In this document: positions 35,640 through 44,322 of the stretch, piece after piece
Layout: every line of letters begins with the position of its first letter
How positions within the stretch are numbered: position 1 is the first letter of the stretch
Origin: Arthrobacter sp. Y81
GTDB taxonomy: Bacteria > Actinomycetota > Actinomycetes > Actinomycetales > Micrococcaceae
DNA length: 64,000 nt
Direction: 5' to 3'
Assembly (NCBI RefSeq): GCF_002929335.1
Contig: NZ_PJIL01000015.1
Span: 62,001-126,000, forward strand
Translations under genes and position numbers: made by a program
Notes under the pieces: model-generated
What the model was told of the DNA's origin: nothing
Database searches by the model: none
Seen by the model: the letters and a program-made list of their open reading frames with translations, nothing else

Positions 35640-38279
35640 GTGCAGGGCGTGGATGTACAGCCAGACTTGGCCGGCGTCTCGTTCGCCGCCAAGCTGGCCG
35701 GCTTCGGAGACCGCCCCGCCATCAGGACCAAAGACCAATCAGTGAGCTACAGCGAACTGGCACGACGCGTGGAGGACACGACCCGTACCTTCGGCCCCGG
35801 CCGGCGGCTGATTGCCCTCGAGGCCGAAAACTCCCTGCCGTCCCTGGTGGTCTACCTCGCCGCCCTGTCTTCCGGCAATCCATTGCTTATCCTGCCCACA
35901 GGCGGCGGGACGGCCACCGAGACGCTCGTTGCCGCGTACGATCCGGATGTCGTGGTCCGTACGTCCCACGGTGAGGCGGTACTGGACGTACGGCGGGAAG
36001 AAACCCGGCATGAGCTGCACCCGGAGCTGGCGCTTCTGCTGAGCACCTCCGGATCCACCGGTTCGCCCAAACTCGTTCGCCTGTCCGGTGACTCCGTGCA
36101 GGCCAATGCGTCAGCGATCGCACAGTACCTGCACCTGCGTCCCAGCGACACCGCGGCCACCACGCTCCCCCTCTCCTACTGCTACGGGATGAGTGTGGTG
36201 AACAGCCACCTCGTGGTGGGCGCGTCCCTGGCGCTGACCGACCTCTCAGTGGTGGACCCGTGCTTCTGGGAACTGGCCCGCACCGAAAATGTGACGTCCT
36301 TCGCCGCCGTGCCCTACACCTTCGATCTCCTCGACCGGGTGGGATTTGAGCACATGGACATACCCAGCCTGCGCTACATCACCCAGGCCGGCGGGCGGCT
36401 GGATCCGGACCGCGTACGTTCCTACGCAGGACTGGGCCGCCGGCAGGGCTGGGACCTGTTCGTCATGTACGGCCAGACCGAGGCCACCGCCCGCATGGCC
36501 TACCTGCCCCCTGACCTGGCAGCAGAGTACCCCCACGCCATTGGAGTGGCCGTGCCCGGCGGATCCTTCAGGCTGGAGCCCGTCCCCGGTCTGGACGCCG
36601 GCGAGCTCGTCTACTCAGGTCCCAACGTCATGCTGGGGTACGCCGAACGGCCGGAAGACCTTGCCTTGGGACGGGTCATCACAGAGCTTCAAACCGGTGA
36701 CCTGGCCACTTGCGGGTCCAACGGCCTCTACGAAATCGTTGGCAGGCGCAGCCGTTTCGTCAAAATCGTGGGTCTGCGCGTAGACCTGGGCCAGGTCGAA
36801 CGGCTGTTGGCCGATCTTGGCCTGACCGCCGCGGCTACAGGCTCGGACGATGCAGTGGTCGCCGCGGTGGAAGGCAACCACGACCTTGCCCTGGTGGCCA
36901 AAACGCTTGCCCAGGACCTGGGCCTGCCGCGCTCGGCAGTGCAGCTTCATTCCGTGGACTGCGTACCGCGGCTCGCCAACGGAAAGCCGGATTACCCCGC
37001 CGTCCTGGCCCTGGCGACCCAAAATGGTGACGGCGGCAGCGGCACTGTCACTGGACCGGAACCGGTAGCACACCCGGCTGACGTCCGGACGATCTTCGCG
37101 GAGGTCCTTGAACAGGAGGACATCGCCGATACGGACACATTCGTGTCCTTGGGCGGTGACTCACTGTCCTACGTGGCAGCGTCGGTCCGGCTGGAACGTG
37201 CGATCGGATACATCCCCCAGGGCTGGCACCTGATGCCTGTCTGCAAACTTGCGCCTGCCCCGCACCGCCCGCAGAGTCCGGCGGCCGCGACCACAGGCGA
37301 GTCTGCAGGCCGGCCGGGCGGCCGGACCGCGCGCACTTCGCGGGGCTGGTACCGGCGGATGCTTGCCCCCATGGAAACAGGGATTGTCCTCCGCGCCGTT
37401 GCCATCATCTTCATCGTCTCGACACATATAGGTTTCTTCCACTGGGAAGGCACCGCCCACGTACTCATCGCAGTCGCCGGCTATAACTTTGCGCGCTTCC
37501 AGCTGACCGGCACCCGCCGTGCCCGGCTCCGACGGCAACTGCGCAGCATTGCACGGATCGTCGCGCCCAGCGTTGTGGTTATCGGCTTCGCCTTCGCAGT
37601 CACGGATACCTATGCTTGGGCAAATGTTTTCCTGCTCAATCCCCTGCTCGGTCCGGAAGGATGGACGGACTATTCCCGGTTCTGGTTCATCGAGATCCTG
37701 GTTCACATCCTGCTAGGTCTCGCGGCCCTGCTGGCGATCCCTGCGGCCGATCGTGCCCAGCGCAGATGGCCGTGGGCCTTCGCCCTGGCATTGATAGCCT
37801 TTGACCTGCCGTTGCTCTTCGACCTTGTCGACACCCGCTATCCGGGCCAGGGCCCAGTCCTATGGCTGTTCGGTCTGGGTTGGGCCGCTGCCGCGTCGCG
37901 GACGCTGTGGCAGCAGGCAGCCGTGACAGCCATTGCCCTGCTCACCATCCCTGAATCCTTCGACGACCAGTACCGTAGCGCAACGATCCTTGCGGGCTTC
38001 CTCATCCTGCTCTGGCTTCCCACCCTGTCCGTCCCGCGCGGACTCCACCGGCTCACCGCCCTGCTGGCAAGCGCGTCCCTGTACATTTACGTCACTCATT
38101 GGCTGGTGTACCCGCTCGTGGATCCGGCGCAGAAGGGCATGGCCGTCATCGCTTCCCTGGCAGCAGGCACCCTCTACTGGGCCGCAGCCACCCGGTCCAT
38201 GGGCCTGGCGGAAAAGTGGCTCAGGAGACGCCAGATACCACAGCTGAAAATCCGGGCGGGAACCAGCCTGCACGTATGA
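35640..38279 (+). CDS. Three-domain enzyme: AMP-ligase, carrier domain, membrane acyltransferase
   Basis: 879 aa with GTG 35640 as start; GTG 35649 fits a leaderless transcript from the TCTACT box. Residues about 1-455 form an adenylating enzyme: LLLSTSGSTGSPKLV (P-loop, about 132), YGQTEATARMAYLPP (about 280), TGDLATC, and a C-terminal NGKPDY Lys. Residues about 470-545 are a carrier with FVSLGGDSLSYVAA, whose Ser takes phosphopantetheine. From about 580 to 860 comes an acyltransferase-3-like membrane domain with about ten helices and SLYIYVTHWLVYPLV. It would activate an acid, hold it as a thioester and pass it to an acceptor at the membrane. Iron regulation suggests a siderophore or envelope role. 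Confidence 0.8.
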   Translation: MQGVDVQPDLAGVSFAAKLAGFGDRPAIRTKDQSVSYSELARRVEDTTRTFGPGRRLIALEAENSLPSLVVYLAALSSGNPLLILPTGGGTATETLVAAYDPDVVVRTSHGEAVLDVRREETRHELHPELALLLSTSGSTGSPKLVRLSGDSVQANASAIAQYLHLRPSDTAATTLPLSYCYGMSVVNSHLVVGASLALTDLSVVDPCFWELARTENVTSFAAVPYTFDLLDRVGFEHMDIPSLRYITQAGGRLDPDRVRSYAGLGRRQGWDLFVMYGQTEATARMAYLPPDLAAEYPHAIGVAVPGGSFRLEPVPGLDAGELVYSGPNVMLGYAERPEDLALGRVITELQTGDLATCGSNGLYEIVGRRSRFVKIVGLRVDLGQVERLLADLGLTAAATGSDDAVVAAVEGNHDLALVAKTLAQDLGLPRSAVQLHSVDCVPRLANGKPDYPAVLALATQNGDGGSGTVTGPEPVAHPADVRTIFAEVLEQEDIADTDTFVSLGGDSLSYVAASVRLERAIGYIPQGWHLMPVCKLAPAPHRPQSPAAATTGESAGRPGGRTARTSRGWYRRMLAPMETGIVLRAVAIIFIVSTHIGFFHWEGTAHVLIAVAGYNFARFQLTGTRRARLRRQLRSIARIVAPSVVVIGFAFAVTDTYAWANVFLLNPLLGPEGWTDYSRFWFIEILVHILLGLAALLAIPAADRAQRRWPWAFALALIAFDLPLLFDLVDTRYPGQGPVLWLFGLGWAAAASRTLWQQAAVTAIALLTIPESFDDQYRSATILAGFLILLWLPTLSVPRGLHRLTALLASASLYIYVTHWLVYPLVDPAQKGMAVIASLAAGTLYWAAATRSMGLAEKWLRRRQIPQLKIRAGTSLHV

Positions 38280-38315
38280 GCACCCTGGCTAGCACCGCTC
38301 ACGCGGCCTTGTCCT

Positions 38316-39254
38316 CTAGAGATAATCGCTGGCCCGTTCGCGGGCGATTTCCAGCAGCGTGGAGTGGAAGGCGACCTCTGCCGGGGCGTAGACCTTGTCT
38401 TGGCGTTGGGCCAGCAATACCCGCCGCAGGGGCGCGGCGGTCCCGAGACTGAGCACCCTCACGTCGGGGTGCTGGAGGGCCACGGCAGTTTTGGGCACCA
38501 TGGCCACGCCCATTCCCACGCTGACCATGGCCTGCGCCTCTTGGTAATCATTCGCCAGGAAGCCAATGGCCGGTTCGAACCCGGCGTCGTGGGCGGAACG
38601 TTGCAGGACCTCCACCACCGGGTGCGCCTCAGCGCGGACTATCCACGACTCCTTGCGCAGATCCTCCATCTTCACTTCATTGCGGCCGGCGAGTGGATGC
38701 CCCTTGGCTACCAGAATCACAGTGCTCTCCTGGAAGACTTCGGTTACGCGGATGGACTCGTCGCGGAAGCGATTCCAGGGGTAGTCCCACAGCAGGCACA
38801 ATCCGGTGACTCCCGATTCGAGGTCTGACACAAGTTCGTCAAAGCGGGCGCTGCGCAGCGACAGGCTGATGGCCGGGTAGCGCTTCTTGAAGGTCCTGAT
38901 GACGAGGGGCAGGAAGGACCCGGCGAGGGTGGGGAAGGTGCCGACGGTCAGGGACCCGCGATTGAGGCCGGCGATCTGGTCCAGGTCGGACCGAGCTGCG
39001 CTCATCTGTCGAACAATCTTGCGGGCGTGGCCGGCCAGCACCTGTCCAGCCTCGGTGGGCACAACCCCACGGGAGCGGCGGTTCAGTAGCGGCTGCCCCA
39101 CCTCTTGTTCGAGCTTGCGCAGTTGCTGGGAAACGGCTGACGGCGTGTACATCATCACCTCGGCCGCTGCCGTGATCGATCCCTGCTCAACGACCTCCAC
39201 CAGCAGCGCCAACCGACGTATGTCGAATAAATCTTGACCTTCATCGTTAAGCAA
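38316..39254 (-). CDS. LysR-family transcriptional regulator
   Basis: 312 aa with a TTG start at 39254 (AAGGG 7 nt upstream; no ATG in frame near the start). The HTH is near the N-terminus (LLVEVVEQGSITAAAEVMMY, TPSAVSQQLRKLEQEVGQPL). The effector domain follows from about residue 95 (SLTVGTFPTLAGSFLPLVIR). It is divergent from prpF and probably controls the PrpF-MatC pair in response to a carboxylate. The substitution of MM for the more usual L(N/H) in the recognition helix is minor. Confidence 0.88.
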   Translation of the reverse strand: MLNDEGQDLFDIRRLALLVEVVEQGSITAAAEVMMYTPSAVSQQLRKLEQEVGQPLLNRRSRGVVPTEAGQVLAGHARKIVRQMSAARSDLDQIAGLNRGSLTVGTFPTLAGSFLPLVIRTFKKRYPAISLSLRSARFDELVSDLESGVTGLCLLWDYPWNRFRDESIRVTEVFQESTVILVAKGHPLAGRNEVKMEDLRKESWIVRAEAHPVVEVLQRSAHDAGFEPAIGFLANDYQEAQAMVSVGMGVAMVPKTAVALQHPDVRVLSLGTAAPLRRVLLAQRQDKVYAPAEVAFHSTLLEIARERASDYL

Positions 39255-39279
39255 TGGTTCACCCTTCTGTGTGTTTGGT

Positions 39280-39446
39280 TCATTCTATTCAATCGTGCGC
39301 CATCAAGCGGCTGATTTTGTGACATTGTCGCGAAGAGGTCCCGCAGCGACGAACGTGGAAACCTGTCCTCGCAATGACTTAAGTATCCCTACATCCCCCA
39401 TAAATTATTGAACATTGTCTTCATTTGTGATCCGGCTCATTCTATT
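39280..39446. promoter_or_regulatory. Direct repeats in the LysR-prpF control region
   Basis: TCATTCTATT occurs at 39280-39289 and again at 39437-39446, each preceded by GG(T/C). One copy lies by the LysR start, the other by prpF. TTGTCT (39416-39421) and CATTCT (39439-39444), 17 bp apart, could be the prpF promoter overlapping the second copy. LysR proteins often bind paired sites in this way. Confidence 0.4.
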
Positions 39447-39494
39447 AGCGGGCCCTGAACGTATGCGCGGCACTAGGAGATGTAGGGAAACACG

Positions 39495-40613
39495 ATGAAA
39501 ATTGAAGCTGAATGGATGCGCGGAGGCACCAGCAAGTGCTGGGTCTTCGAAACGGAGCACCTGGATGAAGCCCGTACCAGCCTGGACGAGTTGCTGCCCC
39601 GGCTGTTCGGAAGCCCGGACCCCAGGCAGATTGACGGTGTCGGCGGGGCAACTTCGACAACCAGCAAGGCCATGATCCTTCGCCGGGCCGCCGACGACGA
39701 TGTTGACGTCGAATTCACCTTCGCCCAGGTCGGCATCGAAGAGGCAGCGGTGGACTGGGGCAGCAACTGCGGGAACTGCTCCGCGGTTGTCGGCCTTTAC
39801 GCGATCGAAAAGGGCTGGGTGATCCCCCACGGGGACAACACCCGCATCGTCACCCGCAACACAAACACCGGCCAGATCATCGTCCAGCGGGTCGCCACTC
39901 CCGCAGGGGCTCTGCCCATCGTTCCGGACGCTCAGATGCCCGGGGTTGCGTTCCCCGGCTACCTTGTCGGTCTCGGCTTCCAAGATCCAGCCGGCAAGAC
40001 CACTGGAAAACTACTGCCCACCGGCGCCGCAACCGACACAATGACCGCCGGCGGAACGCGCTGGACTGTATCAATGGTCGACGCCGGAGCGCCGGTAGTG
40101 ATCGTCCGCGCTGAGGAGCTTGGCCTGGACCCAGCCCGGTACGACAGCTGGGTCGCCGGGGTGGAGCTACAGCTGGAAACCCTGGAGCACATCCGTCGAC
40201 AAGCTGCCGTGCGGATGGGGCTGGCACCAACGATCGGCGAAGCTGCCCGCGCCATCCCCAAGCTCGCCATCGCCGCCTCCCCCACCCAGTCGGACCCGGC
40301 CAGCGACGTCAACGTCATGATGCTCTCGATGGGCAAGCCCCACCCGGCCCTGGCCATCACCGGCAGCATCGCCCTGACTCTCGCCGCACGGACCCCGGGC
40401 ACCGTACTCAACAGCATCACAGGCGACACGCCGCCGGCCACCCTGAGACTACGCACTCCCGCGGGAGTGATCGAAACCTGGAGCGAAGAGCGCGACGGGT
40501 CCCTGCTGGTCGGTGTCGACCGAACGGCCCGCACCATCGCCACCACCATCATCCACCTCCCGGAGGCCCTCGGCAGCGCTGTCGAAGCCTCACTAGCATC
40601 AGCCACTCAATGA
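39495..40613 (+). CDS. PrpF-family isomerase (methylaconitate / oxalomesaconate type)
   Basis: 372 aa; ATG 39495 with TAGGGAAAC upstream. The start EAEWMRGGTSKCWVFE is typical of PrpF (RGGTSKGxxF), with the catalytic-region Cys in GSNCGNCSAVVGLYA... (sequence DWGSNCGNCSA, about 93) and Lys in TSTTSKAM. PrpF proteins move a double bond or H in tricarboxylates (cis-2-methylaconitate, 4-oxalomesaconate). Without prpB, prpC or prpD nearby, and with a dicarboxylate carrier next door, a tautomerase role in aromatic or tricarboxylate catabolism is more likely than propionate oxidation. Confidence 0.85.
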   Translation: MKIEAEWMRGGTSKCWVFETEHLDEARTSLDELLPRLFGSPDPRQIDGVGGATSTTSKAMILRRAADDDVDVEFTFAQVGIEEAAVDWGSNCGNCSAVVGLYAIEKGWVIPHGDNTRIVTRNTNTGQIIVQRVATPAGALPIVPDAQMPGVAFPGYLVGLGFQDPAGKTTGKLLPTGAATDTMTAGGTRWTVSMVDAGAPVVIVRAEELGLDPARYDSWVAGVELQLETLEHIRRQAAVRMGLAPTIGEAARAIPKLAIAASPTQSDPASDVNVMMLSMGKPHPALAITGSIALTLAARTPGTVLNSITGDTPPATLRLRTPAGVIETWSEERDGSLLVGVDRTARTIATTIIHLPEALGSAVEASLASATQ

Positions 40614-40625
40614 GGAGCCAAGATC

Positions 40626-42074
40626 ATGACTAAGACTATTTACCAACCTGCTCCCGAGGCAGAGAGCGAAGTCCGGGAAGACCGTTCCAAGCGTCCCAAC
40701 CGCCGCCGCCGTATCCTGCTGATATCGGTAGCCGCGATCGCGATCCTGGGTCTGGTCGCCCTCGTGTTCGGGGGTGCCATCTTCAACCCGGCGGCCACCC
40801 CGGAATCGGAGCCGACCATGACCGCTGTCCAGATCATCCCGCTCGTCATCCTCGTCGTGATGTTCGTCGTCGCCACGAAATGGCCGCTGAACATCGGCGT
40901 AATGGGGCTGGTCGCGTCCTTCGGGGTCGGCTACTTCATGCTCGGAATGACCGACAAGGAAATTCTCGCGGACTTCCCCGCCAGCATCGTTCTGACGATC
41001 ATCGGGGTCACCTACTTCTTCAGCATGGCCCAGAGGAACGGCACCATCGACATCATCGTCCAGACCTGCGTGCGCCTCGTCAGGGGCAAGACGCTGCTGC
41101 TGCCCTGGGTGTTCTTCCTTATGGCCGCCGCGCTGACAGCGCTGGGCACCTTCTCCCCCGCCGCCGTCGCACTGCTGGCGCCGGCGGCCATCGGATTCGC
41201 CTACGAGTCGCGCATCCATCCCGTGCTGATGGGCGCGTTCATCATCAACGGAGCCCACGCGGGCGGCTTTTCCCCGTTGTCCGTGGCCGGCGTACTAGTG
41301 CACAACATCGCGTTGGAAAACGGCTTTCCCATCTCCCAAGGCGCACTCTTCGCCGCCAGCTTCGCCCTCAATCTCATCCTTTCGGCCCTGACGGTTGTCC
41401 TGTTTGCGCTTTTGGGCAAACTGCGGGACGGCGAGGGTACCCAGCATGTCGACGCTGACGCGCCCCGCACCACGCGTCCCCACGGCCAGCAAATCCTCAC
41501 GCTGGTGCTGATCGTTGCGATGCTTATCTGCACCCTGGGCTTCCATATGCCCATCGGCTTTGTCGCTCTCTCCGCCGGCCTCCTGCTGGCACTGATCAAC
41601 ATCAAAGAACACCGGACCTTCATCGGCGGTATCTCCTGGTCTACCGTCCTGTTGGTGGCCGGCATGATCACCTATGTCTCGCTACTGCAGCACGTAGGCG
41701 TCATCGATACCCTTGCAGAACAAGCCCTGGCACTGGGGGCACCGCTGCTGATCGCGCTGGTGCTCTGCTACGTGATTGGCGTCGGATCGGCCTTTGCCTC
41801 CTCCACAGCATTGCTGACCGCATTCATCCCCCTGGCCGGTCCCCTCTTGGCGTCCAGTTCGCTGAGCGCTTCGGGAACTGTCGCTGCACTCGCCATCGCC
41901 GCGACAGTGGTGGATGTCTCTCCCTTCTCCACCGACGGTGCCCTCGTTGTAGCCAACGCCCGGGAGAACGACCGCCAACGCGTCTACAAGCAACTGATGA
42001 TGTACGCCGGTGGAGTGGTCCTGGTGGCCCCGGCGCTGGCATGGGCCTTGCTGGTACCCACCGGCATCATGTGA
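40626..42074 (+). CDS. MatC-type (SLC13-like) dicarboxylate carrier
   Basis: 482 aa; ATG 40626, 8 nt after GAGGAG and 12 nt after prpF, so same transcript. A basic leader and extra N-terminal helix (about 28-50) precede a MatC_N-like region (IPLVILVVMFVVATKWPLNI). Two halves with AHAGGFSPLSVAGVLVHN and VVDVSPFSTDGALVVANARE loops, the substrate and cation loops of the superfamily, span about 11-12 helices. It imports a di- or tricarboxylate for the PrpF isomerase. Its last 45 residues are the reference for the remnant at 5356. Confidence 0.85.
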   Translation: MTKTIYQPAPEAESEVREDRSKRPNRRRRILLISVAAIAILGLVALVFGGAIFNPAATPESEPTMTAVQIIPLVILVVMFVVATKWPLNIGVMGLVASFGVGYFMLGMTDKEILADFPASIVLTIIGVTYFFSMAQRNGTIDIIVQTCVRLVRGKTLLLPWVFFLMAAALTALGTFSPAAVALLAPAAIGFAYESRIHPVLMGAFIINGAHAGGFSPLSVAGVLVHNIALENGFPISQGALFAASFALNLILSALTVVLFALLGKLRDGEGTQHVDADAPRTTRPHGQQILTLVLIVAMLICTLGFHMPIGFVALSAGLLLALINIKEHRTFIGGISWSTVLLVAGMITYVSLLQHVGVIDTLAEQALALGAPLLIALVLCYVIGVGSAFASSTALLTAFIPLAGPLLASSSLSASGTVAALAIAATVVDVSPFSTDGALVVANARENDRQRVYKQLMMYAGGVVLVAPALAWALLVPTGIM

Positions 42075-42245
42075 CCGGATCACGCCGCCCGGGCAACCCA
42101 GGCGAAACCACCCACGGCCACGGACCAGCTCGGAGGAAACGCCCCAGGCGGCCGGACACAACGTCCGGCACGCATGCTGCCGTTCCCGCACTCCATCGCA
42201 ACAGGTAGCCCGAAAGCCGGGCGCGAGAACTGCGCAGCATGCACA

Positions 42246-42279
42246 GGAGGCAGGGTGACCACTAGGTCACCCTGCCTCC
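42246..42279 (+). terminator. Strong intrinsic-type hairpin after the PrpF-MatC transcript
   Basis: A perfect 15-bp stem (GGAGGCAGGGTGACC with its complement) closed by the loop ACTA lies 172 nt after the MatC stop. There is no U-tract, as is common in actinobacteria. It ends the prpF-matC unit before the small gene at 42337. Confidence 0.8.
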
Positions 42280-42336
42280 TCCCACAACCATCCCCGGACG
42301 TAGTCCATCAGCCCGACCCGCCCCAGGAGAAAACCA

Positions 42337-42597
42337 ATGAACTTCCGCCCTTACGCCGCCAATCCGCTTACCGGATCCCCGGCCCCCGAACCAGTTCCCA
42401 ACTGGTCCAAGCTGTCCCGAGCCGACGAAGTGGAGATCCACAGTCACGGACAGCCCATAAGCTCAGGACACATCGACATGCTCGCCCTGGACGGCAGCGT
42501 CCTCTGGCTTCAGCAAAATGAGGGAAAGGGCCGCTCGCTGTTTCTACGTAGCGATGGCGTTCGCGTTTACCGACGACCCGCAAACAGCAACAACTAG
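42337..42597 (+). CDS. 86-aa small protein, function unknown
   Basis: ATG 42337 with CCAGGAGAAAACCA upstream. It starts with a Pro-rich leader, then a beta-rich core: ADEVEIHSHGQPISSGHIDM, LALDGSVLWLQQNEGKGRSL, FLRSDGVRVYRRP. The strand pattern suggests a small barrel of Sm or SH3 kind, but I do not recognise the family. It is monocistronic between a terminator and a convergent dioxygenase. Confidence 0.6.
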   Translation: MNFRPYAANPLTGSPAPEPVPNWSKLSRADEVEIHSHGQPISSGHIDMLALDGSVLWLQQNEGKGRSLFLRSDGVRVYRRPANSNN

Positions 42598-42740
42598 ATT
42601 TGGCCGCCATGCGCCACAATCCAGGTTTCGGCCAACACAGCTCGTCCGGACGGCGCCCCGAGCACCGGAGTGTCCGGATCTTCGAGGCAACACTGGAATC
42701 CAAACAGGAGCGGCTCGTCCAAGTCCAGCCCTTGGCGCTG

Positions 42741-43754
42741 TCAGCGTTGCATCAGGTCCGCGTGGTGAACCGCGGCTACGTTCGGGTGGGCCCGAAGCCG
42801 GTAGCGAAGGGCGTTATCACCGTAGGTTTCCAGAATCGGGCTGTTCGTCGGGTCAACTGACAGGCCGCGCGCCTTGGTTTGGAACTCAGGGCTCACCGCG
42901 AGCTGCGGCATCCTCGCGTCCAGTGCCGGGTTGTAGAAGAACGGAAGAGAGACCCTGTCGGTGCCGCGCGGCGGCGAGACCACGCGGTGCAAGGTCGCCT
43001 TCAGATAGCCGTTCGTGGCTAGCTCGAGCATCTCGCCGATGTTGACCACGAAAGTTCCGGGCACCTGAGGTGCGTCAATCCATGTGCCCTGGTATTCGAC
43101 CTGGAGGCCGCCCTTGCCGGGCTCCACCAGGAGGAGCGTCAGCACCCCGCCGTCGCGGTGGGAGCCGACACCCTGCTTGGGTTCCTCGTGGGATGACCCC
43201 GGGTACCGTACAACCTTGAGCATGGGGAAAGCCCGTGCGGCGAATGCCTCATCGAAGGTGTCCTCGGGCGCGCCGAGGGACACGGCCAGAGCACGCAGGA
43301 GAGTCAATGAGATCGTGCTCAGCCGTTCCGTCCACTCGGCGACAATCTCCCGCATTTCGGGCAGCGCCTCCGGCCACAGGTTGGGCCCCTCGAGGCGCCA
43401 ATAGTCCGCGACGCCCGGGCCTGGCGCCACCGCGTCCCGCTCTACGCCGATGTCGATCTGCTCGCGCCAGTCAACTGCACCGTCCGTAAGTTCCCCGCCG
43501 ACACGGGTGTAGCCACGGAACTGCGGGCTGTGGACATTCTCGATCGCGAGCTTCTGTTCTTCGGGCAATTCGAAGAAGCGGCGGGACACGTCCAGCATTG
43601 CGTCCGTGAGCCCCTGCGGGACGCCATGGCCAGCCAGATACAGGAAACCGACCTCATGCATGGCGTTGCGCAGTTCGTCACGAAACCGGGAAGCCTCCTC
43701 CGCGCCCGCGTTCAATCGGGAGAAGTCGACTACGGGCAGTGTTTCGAGTGGCAA
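42741..43754 (-). CDS. 2-oxoglutarate/Fe(II) dioxygenase, isopenicillin-N-synthase family
   Basis: 337 aa with an unusual TTG start at 43754 (AAAGGACTGGAGACG upstream). The DIOX_N domain at residues 7-110 includes EVGFLYLAGHGVP and RRFFELPEEQKLAIE. The Fe(II) ligands lie in VGSHRDGGVLTLLL (HxD, about 199-201) and TLHRVVSPP (His, about 257); DRVSLPFFYNP carries the RxS that binds 2-oxoglutarate. Members hydroxylate or desaturate small molecules. No biosynthetic cluster is visible, so a catabolic or housekeeping role is as likely. Confidence 0.88.
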   Translation of the reverse strand: MPLETLPVVDFSRLNAGAEEASRFRDELRNAMHEVGFLYLAGHGVPQGLTDAMLDVSRRFFELPEEQKLAIENVHSPQFRGYTRVGGELTDGAVDWREQIDIGVERDAVAPGPGVADYWRLEGPNLWPEALPEMREIVAEWTERLSTISLTLLRALAVSLGAPEDTFDEAFAARAFPMLKVVRYPGSSHEEPKQGVGSHRDGGVLTLLLVEPGKGGLQVEYQGTWIDAPQVPGTFVVNIGEMLELATNGYLKATLHRVVSPPRGTDRVSLPFFYNPALDARMPQLAVSPEFQTKARGLSVDPTNSPILETYGDNALRYRLRAHPNVAAVHHADLMQR

Positions 43755-43976
43755 CGTCTCCAGTCCTTTTCAGCGAACTTGGCAAGTCGGCGCATGTGTC
43801 TGCTTTCATGATACGGCCGGGCAACTAAGTCGGGCATGAACGTTTCGAAATGCCGCATCCGTCCGAACTCCGCTACCAAAGGATCAGAACCGGTAGGTCA
43901 CTGGCGGCGGCCCGAGGGCGCCCTTAAACTGGCCTTGGCAACACGGATTGTGGGCGCCCTCAGATCGGAGAAGCTC

Positions 43977-44147
43977 ATGCTTTCGGCTCTGCTGTGCAAG
44001 TTGAATATCCGCCACGAATGGCACGTAGAGAACACCGAAGACGGTGGCCTGTACAAGCGATGCAGGCGCTGCGGCAAGGATGACGACCGCGGCGGTGGCG
44101 GGACGGGAGCCGGCGGCGCTTGGGCGGGCCCCGCAGGGATGGGCTAA
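43977..44147 (+). CDS. 56-aa zinc-ribbon-like small protein
   Basis: ATG 43977 with TCGGAGAAGCTC upstream. The core HEWHVENTEDGGLYKRCRRC GKDDD carries a single CxxC plus His residues, and the Gly-rich tail is disordered. Small actinobacterial proteins of the form HxWx..DGxxYxxCxxCGK are common and uncharacterised. The upstream in-frame ATG at 43836 has no site and no homology. Confidence 0.55.
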   Translation: MLSALLCKLNIRHEWHVENTEDGGLYKRCRRCGKDDDRGGGGTGAGGAWAGPAGMG

Positions 44148-44322
44148 ACCCGTATGCGGAAGAGCGACTTCTGTTGGCTGCCCCTGCCGGAGACTGGGTT
44201 GCGACGTCCGTGCAATGGACTGTCCTGGCGTCCCTGCTGCCTCGCTCGCCAACGGTAGGCGGGCCACCAACAAGTTCCATGAGAACCCAAGGTGACCCGC
44301 CGCCGTCGTACGCCCTAAAAAG

